Shown in pieces: positions 53,202 to 60,302 of a stretch of DNA of 60,302 nucleotides. Below the pieces are notes generated by a model. It saw only the letters and a list, made by a program, of their open reading frames with translations, searched no databases and was not told the DNA's origin. The stretch is from Clostridia bacterium. Lineage in GTDB: Bacteria > Bacillota > Clostridia > Christensenellales > CAG-138. Every line of letters begins with the position of its first letter. Position 1 is the stretch's first letter. The translations under genes were made by a program, and so were the position numbers. The stretch is taken from NCBI GenBank assembly GCA_017435905.1, contig JAFSEB010000025.1, positions 1 to 60,302 of the forward strand, in the 5' to 3' direction.

Positions 53202-54236
53202 ATGCCCTTCCCCTTCCGGCGTGCCCTTGCGCTTTGCTGCATGTTTGCGGCGCTGCTTTCCCTTTGCAGCGTCTCCTTTGCGGCGCCGGAAGATATGCCG
53301 TCCCTCCCTGCAGGCGAGATTCTCTCCGTGGGCGACTTTGGGGATGATGTCATCTCGCTGCAGCTGCACCTTCGCGCCCTCGGCTTTTACGGAGAGGAAG
53401 CCGCCGGGCTTTTCGACAGAAAGACCCACGATGCCGTCATCGCCCTGCAGCAGTTCCTCGGCGTAAAGGCGGACGGCGCCTTCGGTCCCATTACAGCGGC
53501 AGCGTATGCTGCCGCCCTTGAAACGGGGCTTCTTGTTTTCCCCGAACCGGAAACGGAAGAAACCGAAGCGGCAGGTCCCCTTTCGGGCTATGTGATCGGC
53601 ATCGACCCCGGTCACCAGCTTATCCCCGATGCAGGGCTTGAGGAGATCGCCCCGAATGTGGAGCGCACCAAGCAGCGGCAATCCCCCGGCGGCACCGGCA
53701 TCAAGACCGGTACCCGGGAACACAGGATCAACCTGATGGTGGCGGAAAAGCTGCGTGATCTTCTGTCTGCGCAGGGTGCATCCGTCATCATGACAAGGCA
53801 GAACGCCGATGTTTCCCTTTCCAACAAGGAACGGGCGCTGATGATGAACGAAGCCGGCGTGGATGTCTGGGTCCGCCTGCACTGCGACAGCGCATCCTCC
53901 GCCCGTGAAAACGGCGCAAGGGTGCTTATCCCTTCCCGTACATACAATGCAGCCGTTTACCGTGAAAGCTTCCTGCTCGGCAGCTGCCTGCAGCAGAGCT
54001 TTGCGGATGCCACCGGCGCATCCATGATGCCCCTTCGGGCGCTGATGGATCAGACCGGCTTCAACTGGTCCGCATCCCCCGTTGCCGCCATTGAGATGGG
54101 CATGCTTTCCAATCCGCAGGAGGATATCCGCCTGAACCGGGATTCTTACCAAAATAGCTGCGCCGCCGGCATTTTCAACGGCCTTGTTGCCTATTTCGAA
54201 CTTCTTGAGACCGCTGACGAAGGAGACATCTCTTGA
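53202..54236 (+). CDS. Secreted N-acetylmuramoyl-L-alanine amidase with peptidoglycan-binding domain
   Basis: A 344-residue secreted cell-wall hydrolase. Signal peptide FRRALALCCMFAALLSLCSVSFA (5-27), a PG_binding_1 domain (VGDFGDDVISLQLHLRALGFY, about 43-63, through GVKADGAFGPITAAAY), then an Amidase_3 zinc domain: GIDPGHQ (His), EHRINLMVAEKL (Glu), RLHCDSA (His) and AIEMGMLSNPQED with the catalytic Glu. It cuts the amide between muramic acid and the stem peptide. Start at 53202 with GGAGGT upstream. The lipoprotein downstream overlaps its stop. Confidence 0.92.
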   Translation: MPFPFRRALALCCMFAALLSLCSVSFAAPEDMPSLPAGEILSVGDFGDDVISLQLHLRALGFYGEEAAGLFDRKTHDAVIALQQFLGVKADGAFGPITAAAYAAALETGLLVFPEPETEETEAAGPLSGYVIGIDPGHQLIPDAGLEEIAPNVERTKQRQSPGGTGIKTGTREHRINLMVAEKLRDLLSAQGASVIMTRQNADVSLSNKERALMMNEAGVDVWVRLHCDSASSARENGARVLIPSRTYNAAVYRESFLLGSCLQQSFADATGASMMPLRALMDQTGFNWSASPVAAIEMGMLSNPQEDIRLNRDSYQNSCAAGIFNGLVAYFELLETADEGDIS

Positions 54237-54994
54237 AACGGTACGCTTTGATCCTGTCCGCAACGCTTCTCTCCGCATGCCTGTTCGGCATGCTTTTTTC
54301 GGGCTGCAAAAAAGCGGAGCAAACGGAAGCGCCCATCGCCGCTTCCCCTTCGCCCACCGCCCCTTCAATGCCCGTTAAAACCCCTGCGCCCACAGCCGCA
54401 TCCGTGCCCGATGAAACGCCGGCGCCTTCCCCCACGCCCTTTGCGCTCAACCCCGTGTATGCTTTTTACGATCTGTTTGAAGAGGAAACAGCTTCCCTTC
54501 TTTCCGACTACACAAAGCGCCTGAGCGCCCTGAACACGGCGGAAGCCCTTTCCTATTCGCTGCTGCTTTCCGAGCACCGCACCGCCCTTTCCGAGGGGCG
54601 TATCACCGTGGGCAGGCTTTACGGCAGCGATGTGGGCGGCTACAGCGGCACCCTTTCCGCTGCAGCCCCCGGCAGCGGCAGCATGACAGGCTCCCCGGAA
54701 CGAGGATACACCTTCAGCTACACCTACAATAACGGCTGCACCCTTTCGGGCAGCTTTGACGGCGCCGCCATCGAATACACGGTCTATGACGGCACGGAAC
54801 CGAAGCTGCATTGCCGCATAGAAAAAGCCGCAGACGTATGGACGTCCACGGCTGCAGACAGCTCGTGCATGAGCGAGCTGACCGTTTCCCTTTTCCCCGA
54901 AGAGGGTGAAGAAGCGGTCACCTTTGCCAAGCGTGATGGGCGGCACCTGCCCCCTGCCCTTACAGTATCATCTGAAATATCAGAAGAAGAATGA
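54233..54994 (+). CDS. Lipoprotein of unknown function
   Basis: A 253-residue lipoprotein: signal KRYALILSATLLSACLFGMLFSGCKK with lipobox FSGC near 22-25, then a ~45-residue Pro/Ala/Thr-rich linker (PAPTAASVPDETPAPSPTP), and a beta-rich C-terminal domain with GGYSGTLSAAAPGSGSMTG and YTFSYTYNNGCTLSGSF. No known family recognised. TTG start at 54233 overlapping the amidase stop by 4 bases, with AAGGAG upstream. Its 3' end overlaps bofA by 35 bases, tail to tail. Confidence 0.75.
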   Translation: MKRYALILSATLLSACLFGMLFSGCKKAEQTEAPIAASPSPTAPSMPVKTPAPTAASVPDETPAPSPTPFALNPVYAFYDLFEEETASLLSDYTKRLSALNTAEALSYSLLLSEHRTALSEGRITVGRLYGSDVGGYSGTLSAAAPGSGSMTGSPERGYTFSYTYNNGCTLSGSFDGAAIEYTVYDGTEPKLHCRIEKAADVWTSTAADSSCMSELTVSLFPEEGEEAVTFAKRDGRHLPPALTVSSEISEEE

Positions 54995-55220
54995 CCCCCG
55001 GCACGCCGAGGATGCCCGTGATGATGGCACTGAGGGCGTTGATGGGGATGGAAAGGCCGAAAAAGCCGCCGATCAGGTTGAATAGAAACAGCACCACCGC
55101 ACCCACAAGAGCATTGACGATGAGCTTTCCGATCACCTTGACCGGGAATGACAGGATCTTGCACAGGATCCACAGGATCAAAAGACCGACGGCAAAGGCC
55201 ACAATCGTATTGACAGGCAT
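54960..55220 (-). CDS. bofA: BofA family pro-sigma-K processing inhibitor-like protein
   Basis: An 86-residue membrane protein matching BofA: hydrophobic N-terminus VNTIVAFAVGLLILWILCKIL, GAVVLFLFNLIGG, and the conserved end INALSAIITGILGVPGVILLLIFQ. In Bacillus BofA holds the SpoIVFB protease inactive in the forespore outer membrane until sigma-K activation. It follows yaaL by 42 bases, as in Bacillus (recR-yaaL-bofA). Confidence 0.88.
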   Translation of the reverse strand: MPVNTIVAFAVGLLILWILCKILSFPVKVIGKLIVNALVGAVVLFLFNLIGGFFGLSIPINALSAIITGILGVPGVILLLIFQMIL

Positions 55221-55262
55221 CTGCTTAACCTCCGTTTCTGTTCGGGGGCGGCAGATGCTTTT

Positions 55263-55499
55263 TTACTGCTGCCCTCCCGTTTTTTGGCTGCGGCCTTTCT
55301 GCCGCAGCAGGAACATATACTTTCGCCTTGCGGCTTCCATATCGTACACGGCAAAATCGATGAGATCGCTGCCGTCCGCACATTCAAAAAACCGGGCCGC
55401 ATCCTTCCACGCCTGCAGCGCCTCACGGATCTGCCGGTCATCTTCGGAAGGTGCCCTTTTCGTGCTGCCGATACGGGAAAAAAGCTCTGAGATAGGCAT
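55263..55499 (-). CDS. YaaL family (DUF2508) protein
   Basis: A 78-residue protein with the DUF2508 pattern: EALQAWKDAARFFECADGSDLIDFAVYDMEAARRKYMFLLRQ (about 26-67). Function unknown; the position before bofA is conserved in spore formers, and that context is the main support. GGAGG precedes the ATG. recR is not present upstream. Confidence 0.8.
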   Translation of the reverse strand: MPISELFSRIGSTKRAPSEDDRQIREALQAWKDAARFFECADGSDLIDFAVYDMEAARRKYMFLLRQKGRSQKTGGQQ

Positions 55500-55570
55500 A
55501 ACAAGACCTCCTGACGGTGTGATTACAGGAAAGTATTCCCTGTTTTGGAGGTTCTATGCCGGAAAAACGC

Positions 55571-57484
55571 TCAGTTTACGTTCACCGCATAGGTGGCACG
55601 CACGGCTTCGCCCATGGTCTCGCTGTCCGTGAAGGAAAGATACACCGTATCCGCATCCGCACCGGCGGAAACGGACACATAGGGCAGATCTGCCGCCTGC
55701 CGTGCTTTTCCTTCCCGAACATCATATACCCAAAGGCGGTAGGGATATGCATCGTTTACCGGGGCTGCGCTCTCCGTTTCCTCGGTCGCCTCGCCCTCGC
55801 TGCCGCTAAGGCGGTTTTCGATGTAGAACAGCCTGGAAGCATCCGGCGCCCAGAAGAAGGTACTGACCGCCATCCCTTCCGCAATGATGCTTTCGCTGCC
55901 ATCCTGCATGTTAAGAAGGGTGAAGGATGCCTGTTCGCCGGTGGTGTCGCTTGCAGCCATATAGCGGCCATCGGGCGAAACGGCAAAGGCTTCGCCTTCC
56001 GCAAAGCTGCGCCGCTTGCCGCCCTCGGGCTTGATGCGGTAGATCACAGCACCGCCCTCGCCGCTTTCGCAGAAGTATACCTCGCCGCCAAAGAAGGCAA
56101 GGCTCGATTCATCCACGCCTTTTTTGTCCACGACGGTGTGGCGCTTGTTTTCGGAAGGCACGTTGAAATCGTACTGGTGTACGGCGATCTCACCGCTGCC
56201 GCCGATGGAGAAGATCCTGCCGCCCATGCTGTCCCATACATAGGCGCTGACGGTATCGCCAAGGCCCATTTCGGTCAGGTCGGTCAGAAGCTCCTTGGTA
56301 TCAAGATCGAACACATACAGGTGGGCGGCCTCATCGGCACGCTCCAGCACCGCCAGCTTTCGCCCGTCGGGAGAATAGGCTGCGGATTCCACGGTATGAA
56401 ACTCGAAGGAAAGAAGAGGCTTTGCTTCCCTGCCCCGCATCACGCACAGCTGCTCGTATTCATAGGTCTCGCCGATGGAGCTTTCCCGGATGCGTTTCGT
56501 GTAAAGAAGTCCCTTTTTATCCGGCGTCACCGCAAGGAACAGGCCATCCTCAATGGCAGGTTCAAGGGCGGTGGGCGTTCCGTTGATGCGGATGGGCTGC
56601 TGTTCGTATGCTGCGGCATATTCCATGGCTTCATCATAGACAGGCAGCGTGCCCTTTTCCATCAGCTCCACACGGAAATCGGAGCCAATGAGGCCCTGAT
56701 TGGTGGAAAGGATATCCGCCATGAGCGTTTCGGCAGCGGACCGTTCGCCAAAGCCCTTTGAGATCAATAGCGGCGTTTCAAGGTCGGCGCTCAGCACGGG
56801 AGCAATGCCGCACCCCTCCGGAAGAAGGCCTTCCGTATATGCGGAAAACGCATTTGCCACAAGGTAGAAGGCTTGCCCTTCGGGCGCAGCAGTATCCTCC
56901 ACGATGTCGATGGCGCCCACCTCCGGCGTTGCTTCCGCCTCGGGGGCAGGGGCTTCCTCAATGGGGCGAAGAAGGATCTCGATACGGTCGGATTCTTCCT
57001 TTACCTGATAGGCGGCATCGTCCGCCAGCTGAATGTAAAGATTGAACCGCTCGCTGCCTTCAAAGGCCGCACCGAAGGTGCCGAGAAGGAACTCGAGGCC
57101 GCCAAGATCAAGATCCCGGAGATAGTCCCAGTACAGGATGGATTCAAAGGATACCACGAGCCGTGCAGGGTCTTCGAGCATGCTGACGGTAAAGCGAGGC
57201 ACGTTTCTGACCTCACGCTCATCGGTACCGGCGCTCATGCGGCTGCCGCCGATAAAAGAGAGGGTAATGCGGATATCGTCCACGCCAGCCTTTTCCGCAC
57301 GCAGGGAATTAAGGTTTGCATTCATCAGCGTACCGCCGCCCGTAAGGGGCGCTTCCGTTTCAAAGCCCTCAAGGGATTGGGGCACGGGCGTGGGCTGGGG
57401 TTCCCCCTTTCCGCAGCCGGAAAGGGCTGCCAGCGTGAAGGATAAGATCAGCACGGCGGCTATCGTATTTCGCAAAGATCGCAT
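55571..57484 (-). CDS. Lipoprotein with AMIN-like and beta-propeller domains
   Basis: A 637-residue lipoprotein: signal RSLRNTIAAVLILSFTLAALSGC with lipobox ALSGC near 20-24. The first 180 residues contain an AMIN-like beta region (RLVVSFESILYWDYLRDLD). The C-terminal half has WD40/TolB-like propeller blades, seen as YSPDGRKLAVLERADEA (about 362-378), VSPDGRYMAASDTTGE (about 500-515) and FFWAPDASRLFYIENR (about 545-560). Such proteins in Firmicutes are extracytoplasmic and of unknown role. It is tail-facing yaaL and forms its own transcript. Confidence 0.75.
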   Translation of the reverse strand: MRSLRNTIAAVLILSFTLAALSGCGKGEPQPTPVPQSLEGFETEAPLTGGGTLMNANLNSLRAEKAGVDDIRITLSFIGGSRMSAGTDEREVRNVPRFTVSMLEDPARLVVSFESILYWDYLRDLDLGGLEFLLGTFGAAFEGSERFNLYIQLADDAAYQVKEESDRIEILLRPIEEAPAPEAEATPEVGAIDIVEDTAAPEGQAFYLVANAFSAYTEGLLPEGCGIAPVLSADLETPLLISKGFGERSAAETLMADILSTNQGLIGSDFRVELMEKGTLPVYDEAMEYAAAYEQQPIRINGTPTALEPAIEDGLFLAVTPDKKGLLYTKRIRESSIGETYEYEQLCVMRGREAKPLLSFEFHTVESAAYSPDGRKLAVLERADEAAHLYVFDLDTKELLTDLTEMGLGDTVSAYVWDSMGGRIFSIGGSGEIAVHQYDFNVPSENKRHTVVDKKGVDESSLAFFGGEVYFCESGEGGAVIYRIKPEGGKRRSFAEGEAFAVSPDGRYMAASDTTGEQASFTLLNMQDGSESIIAEGMAVSTFFWAPDASRLFYIENRLSGSEGEATEETESAAPVNDAYPYRLWVYDVREGKARQAADLPYVSVSAGADADTVYLSFTDSETMGEAVRATYAVNVN

Positions 57485-57620
57485 CGTATCACTCCTGTCG
57501 CACCGCTGCTTTTCGCTGCGGATCAGCTGATATTATACCATAAACACGTCTATATGAAAACGCATGCCGCCTTTTTTCCTTCATTCACGGTTTGTTTCCA
57601 AATTAAAAAGCGTAAAACTA

Positions 57621-57649
57621 TTTCCATAAGAAAGGATATTTGCTATAAT
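57621..57649 (+). promoter_or_regulatory. Promoter of the zinc-ribbon/Ig-like protein gene
   Basis: TTTCCA (57621-57626), 17 bases, TATAAT (57644-57649) with TGC extension; AGGAGG at 57673-57678 serves the gene. Confidence 0.75.
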
Positions 57650-57689
57650 GTATGATGATTATTCCTGTACATAGGAGGTTTTTCCGAAT

Positions 57690-59636
57690 ATGAAATGCAA
57701 AGTATGCGGCGCAATGAACGAGGACTACCTCGAATATTGCGAAAACTGCGCCGCTCTGCTTACGCCGGATGAGCCGGAAGAAGTGCCTGCTCCCGCAGTG
57801 GAAGAATCCTACGTTGCTTCCACCGGCGAGACTCCGCCTGCATGGGGCTTTGTCCGTGCACCCCAGTGGCCCCGCCCCGAGTTTGATGCCAACACCATCA
57901 GCGAAGAGGACATCCCCGAGGTGCAGCCTTCCCGTTTTGCACCCCGCCCGCAGGATGTGCGCCCCGTGCAGTATTCCGCTCCTGCCCCCACCGACAGGGG
58001 CTATACCGAGGGCGTGCGCATGCACACCCCTGCGGCATCCGCTTACACTGCACCCGTGCAGCAGAGCGCTCCCGTTTACACTGCACCCGTGCAGCAGAGC
58101 GCTCCCGTTTATGCTGCGCCCCAGGTTGAAGAGGAGCCTGTTCGCCCCTATTCTTCCGTGCAGAGCACTCCCGCAGCGCCGGTGAAGACCGTGGGCACCG
58201 TCAGCGATTTCGATGAGGATTACGATGACGATGACGATTACAGCTACGATTCCTACAGCGCCCCTGCCTTCGGCGGCGGCAAAAAGGCGAAAAAGAGCAA
58301 GCGCTCCAGGAGCGGCGGCTCCCACAACGTCCTGTTCATCGCAGCGGTAGCGGTGCTTGTGGTGCTCATTGCCGTGTTCTCCGTCATCTTCCTCAACAAG
58401 AACTATGACGGCAGCATCGGTGCGTTCTTCAGCTGCACCTTCGGCGGCAATCCCTTCCCCAAGAAGGCCACCATCACCGAGACCACCATGGAAAGCGGCG
58501 ACAAGGCCTACATCGTCACCATTTACTGCAAGAACAACTATACCGCCCGTTTCACTTCCGGCGAGACCGTGAAGGAAGACGTGGTGGGTGCAATGGCACG
58601 CAACTGCGTTGCATGGCGCATCCCGGAGACCATCTTCGTGCCCGATGAGCCCTTCACGGTAAGCGAGCTTCGCATCAAGCCCGATGTGGTGGTCATCAGC
58701 CCCAAGGGCGAAGAGACCCCCGTTGAATTCGAAAACGAGATCGTGATCCCCATCCCTGCCATCGGCCTTGCGATCACCTCCCCCACCGTTTCCGATTTCA
58801 CCACGGATACCGCTGTTGTCCCCATCACCGGTACCGTCAGCGACAATACCGCTGCCGTATTTGTGAACGAGACCCAGATCCCGATCGATGAAGCCGGCAA
58901 CTTCTCCACCAGCTATACCCTGCCCGAAAACGGCAGCTATGAGCTGAAGGTAGAGGCCCGCAAGAACCGCTACCAGACCGCCACCGAGGTCTTCAACATC
59001 ACCTACGGCACCGGTACCCCCGAAGGCACCGGCACCGGCGATGCCCCTTCCGGCACCGTTGAAGGCAACGTGGTATTTGCGGTAAACGATTCTGTGACCC
59101 GTTACGGCACCACCTCCACCATGACCGTTTCCGGCACCATGGAACAGGGTGCGGTGATCACCGTGAGCGGCGTGGAACTTGAGGGCGACCTGACGCAGGA
59201 TCCGAACGGCGGCACCTTCAGCTTCACCGTCAAGACCCCCGATGTGGGCCTTTACGGCGCCGTCATCACCGCCACGAAGGATAATGCGGCGAAGTCCAGC
59301 ACCTTCTACCTTGAGCACCGCCCGGATAAGGACGACTACATGTCCGGCGTGCATGTACTCGATTACGACCGCATCAAGCAGTACCCCGAGCACGATCAGG
59401 GCTACAAGGTATCCGGTAAGGTCAAGGAGATCTACCAGACTGCGCCCTTCGTAACCGCCCTTATCTCTACCGACAAGGGCGATATCGTCTTCTCCTACTA
59501 CAGCGGCGTTTCCGAAGTTGCCACCGGCGACGGCAAGACCTACCACCTGTATGCGGATCCTGCCGGCACCTACACCCTTTCCGACGGTACGCAGCTGCCC
59601 CACATGCATGCCTGGTTCATCCTGAAGGAAGGTTAA
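57690..59636 (+). CDS. Zinc-ribbon membrane protein with extracellular Ig-like domains
   Basis: A 648-residue protein. A cytoplasmic zinc ribbon (Cys3, 6, 17, 20: CKVCGAMN...CENC) is followed by a long Pro/Ala/Gln linker with two perfect 11-residue repeats YTAPVQQSAPV (119-140), an acidic run (DEDYDDDDDYS, 175-185), a basic stretch, and one membrane helix (213-235). Outside are a domain after residue 240, at least two Ig-like/bacterial big domains (about 350-440 and 455-550) and a C-terminal ~90-residue domain ending PHMHAWFILKEG. It looks like a surface or signalling protein of unknown function; translation starts in a good AGGAGG context. Confidence 0.75.
   Translation: MKCKVCGAMNEDYLEYCENCAALLTPDEPEEVPAPAVEESYVASTGETPPAWGFVRAPQWPRPEFDANTISEEDIPEVQPSRFAPRPQDVRPVQYSAPAPTDRGYTEGVRMHTPAASAYTAPVQQSAPVYTAPVQQSAPVYAAPQVEEEPVRPYSSVQSTPAAPVKTVGTVSDFDEDYDDDDDYSYDSYSAPAFGGGKKAKKSKRSRSGGSHNVLFIAAVAVLVVLIAVFSVIFLNKNYDGSIGAFFSCTFGGNPFPKKATITETTMESGDKAYIVTIYCKNNYTARFTSGETVKEDVVGAMARNCVAWRIPETIFVPDEPFTVSELRIKPDVVVISPKGEETPVEFENEIVIPIPAIGLAITSPTVSDFTTDTAVVPITGTVSDNTAAVFVNETQIPIDEAGNFSTSYTLPENGSYELKVEARKNRYQTATEVFNITYGTGTPEGTGTGDAPSGTVEGNVVFAVNDSVTRYGTTSTMTVSGTMEQGAVITVSGVELEGDLTQDPNGGTFSFTVKTPDVGLYGAVITATKDNAAKSSTFYLEHRPDKDDYMSGVHVLDYDRIKQYPEHDQGYKVSGKVKEIYQTAPFVTALISTDKGDIVFSYYSGVSEVATGDGKTYHLYADPAGTYTLSDGTQLPHMHAWFILKEG
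58044..58109 (+). repeat. Two tandem 33 bp repeats inside the zinc-ribbon protein gene
   Basis: Units 58044-58076 and 58077-58109 are identical at the DNA level (each encodes YTAPVQQSAPV), followed by a degenerate partial unit. Identity at the DNA level suggests a recent in-frame duplication. Confidence 0.95.
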
Positions 59637-59654
59637 TCACATTTGTTTTCACGC

Positions 59655-59681
59655 ACAGGGCGGAGCGATCCGCCCTGTTTT
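59655..59681 (+). terminator. Terminator-like hairpin after the zinc-ribbon protein
   Basis: ACAGGGCGGA (59655-59664)-gcga-TCCGCCCTGT (59669-59678), followed by TTTTGC. It separates the large gene from the small downstream one. Confidence 0.85.
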
Positions 59682-59702
59682 GCAAAAGGAAGGAGCGGCA
59701 AT

Positions 59703-59984
59703 ATGAGAATTTGGGCGGCAAAGCGTACCGTGAACAAGATCATCGGCGATGTGGTGATTTCCTTTGATATCCGCACCAAGGCGGAAGTGGATGACTGGAA
59801 CCCCATCATCGGGGAGCTTGCGGAAGCCCTTGACCTTGCAAGACCCGTGCTGCTCAAAAAGCATATCCGGGATCTTGATCAGTTTTCCCACACCGCATTT
59901 CTCCCTTCGGATTTCATGGAGCCCATCGATTTTGACAAGCTCACCGTGGAGATCTTCCCCGAAAAGGACGAAAAGAAAAACTGA
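59703..59984 (+). CDS. Small protein of unknown function
   Basis: A 93-residue acidic protein starting RIWAAKRTVNKIIGDVVISFD, with a central AEALDLARPVLLKKHIRDLDQFSHTAF (about 41-67) and a DFMEPIDFDKLTVEIFPEK end. No family recognised and no membrane segment. GGAAGGAG lies before the ATG at 59703. It follows the hairpin at 59655-59681, so its expression probably depends on read-through. 45 bases downstream the repeat element begins. Confidence 0.65.
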   Translation: MRIWAAKRTVNKIIGDVVISFDIRTKAEVDDWNPIIGELAEALDLARPVLLKKHIRDLDQFSHTAFLPSDFMEPIDFDKLTVEIFPEKDEKKN

Positions 59985-60029
59985 AGCAAAGCATCACGAT
60001 CAAAAGCATCAAAAAAGGAAGCGAACGGA

Positions 60030-60302
60030 GTATTCCGATAAGAAAACATCGGTCTAAGAAAGGCAATACCGGCCCTATCGGTGTGTTGTGCGGTCTTGAA
60101 ATAGCACCACTATTCCTTCGACCACACGCCTGCCGATAGAACCGGTCTTGCCTTTTTAGACGCTTCGACCGCAAAATGGATCGCTTTCGGGTAAATGCAA
60201 GGAAGAGGAGGAAGGCATATCCGTCGATATTCCGACCGACGATGACGATGCAGTTGCCCGGAATGGATTCGTTTTGCGGCGATGTTTTCTTATTGGAATA
60301 CC
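60030..60302. mobile_element. MITE-like element with terminal inverted repeats and two hairpins
   Basis: A ~273 bp element, apparently complete. The left end reads GTATTCCGATAAGAAAAC (60030 onward) and the right end, reversed, GTATTCCAATAAGAAAAC: 22 bp terminal inverted repeats with one mismatch (60030-60051 and 60280-60301). The interior has no open frame of useful size. Left half 60030-60166 is the inverted twin of 1-137. Right half 60167-60302 has a different hairpin. No target-site duplication can be tested because the sequence ends here. Confidence 0.7.
60169..60279 (+). repeat. Second, unrelated-sequence hairpin of the element
   Basis: CCGCAAAA (60169-60176) pairs with TTTTGCGG (60272-60279), and TTTCGGGTAAATGCA (60185-60199) with TGCAGTTGCCCGGAA (60249-60263). 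About 28 of 31 positions pair; the non-Watson-Crick pairs at 60177/60271, 60179/60269, 60187/60261 and 60192/60256 are all T-G wobbles. CGTCG (60222-60226) and CGACG (60237-60241) can form an inner stem. Length (111 nt) equals the other hairpin, but the stem sequence is different. Confidence 0.8.

Noticed and set aside
1..60302. The whole 60 kb as a composite transposon or genomic island bounded by inverted repeats
   Set aside because: The content is conserved housekeeping genes in ancestral order with no transposase, integrase or cargo-like genes; dispersed small repeats at contig ends explain the ends better.
60030..60302. Integron attC sites
   Set aside because: The stems are long and imperfect like attC, but the RYYYAAC/GTTRRRY core sites, gene cassettes and an integrase are missing.
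1..60302. CRISPR array, tRNA or rRNA genes
   Set aside because: No regularly spaced short repeats and no cloverleaf or rRNA sequence were recognised.

Overview
The window reads as a chromosomal stretch of a high-GC, endospore-forming member of the Firmicutes (class Clostridia). Most genes are core housekeeping genes in Bacillus/Clostridium order: yicC-remA-gmk-rpoZ-coaBC, ylxM-ffh-rpsP-khpA-rimM-trmD-rplS, yceD-rpmF-plsX-acpP-rnc-smc-ftsY and recX/birA/acpS/nnrD. Sporulation-linked genes (SpoVB/MurJ-type flippase, YlbJ-like protein, two small coat-type proteins, YaaL-BofA) and a tRNA-Phe T-box in front of pheST point the same way. No tRNA, rRNA, prophage, CRISPR array or transposase gene was seen. 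The sequence stops inside repeats at both ends, so it is probably one assembly contig.

Layout. 1-137 is a hairpin-rich repeat. 0.16-3.1 kb (minus): acetyltransferase, exonuclease III and a uridine-kinase-like protein. 3.3-6.8 kb (plus): flippase, MazG, HU. 6.8-22 kb (minus): the coaBC-rpoZ-gmk-remA-yicC operon, then pcrA-ligA with a PurM-like gene, fhs, a small membrane protein, and pheST under T-box control. After a lone plus-strand LUD gene, 22.7-37 kb (minus) holds the ribosome/SRP operon, ftsY-smc-rnc, fatty-acid initiation genes and pta-ackA. 37.3-39.6 kb (plus): tmcAL and a ylbJ-like gene. 39.8-46.1 kb (minus): a coiled-coil protein, coaD, rsmD, 5-FCL, an amidohydrolase, nnrD, acpS, birA, recX. 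46.3-57.5 kb mixes coat genes, lipoproteins, thiI with a cysteine desulfurase, clpC, an amidase operon and yaaL-bofA. 57.7-60.0 kb (plus): a large zinc-ribbon/Ig-like membrane protein and a small unknown protein.

Functional links: envelope and lipid (plsX, acpP, acpS, MurJ-like, amidase), SRP-dependent secretion (ffh, ftsY, ylxM), tRNA modification (trmD, tmcAL, thiI), CoA and one-carbon cofactors (coaBC, coaD, fhs, 5-FCL) and acetate metabolism (pta, ackA, with acetate-using TmcAL divergent to them).

The most unusual feature is at the ends. Bases 60030-60302 look like one complete ~273 bp MITE-like element with 22 bp terminal inverted repeats and two different ~110 nt hairpins placed head to head. 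Bases 1-137 are a near-identical inverted copy of one half. Every non-Watson-Crick pair inside the continuous helices is a G-T/G-U wobble on the strand reading outward from the centre, which suggests that single-stranded folding of that strand is maintained. Promoters also show a pattern: most carry a TGN extended -10, while the few without it mostly have strong -35 boxes, four of which (one of them an extended -10 promoter) are built on the stop codon of the upstream gene.
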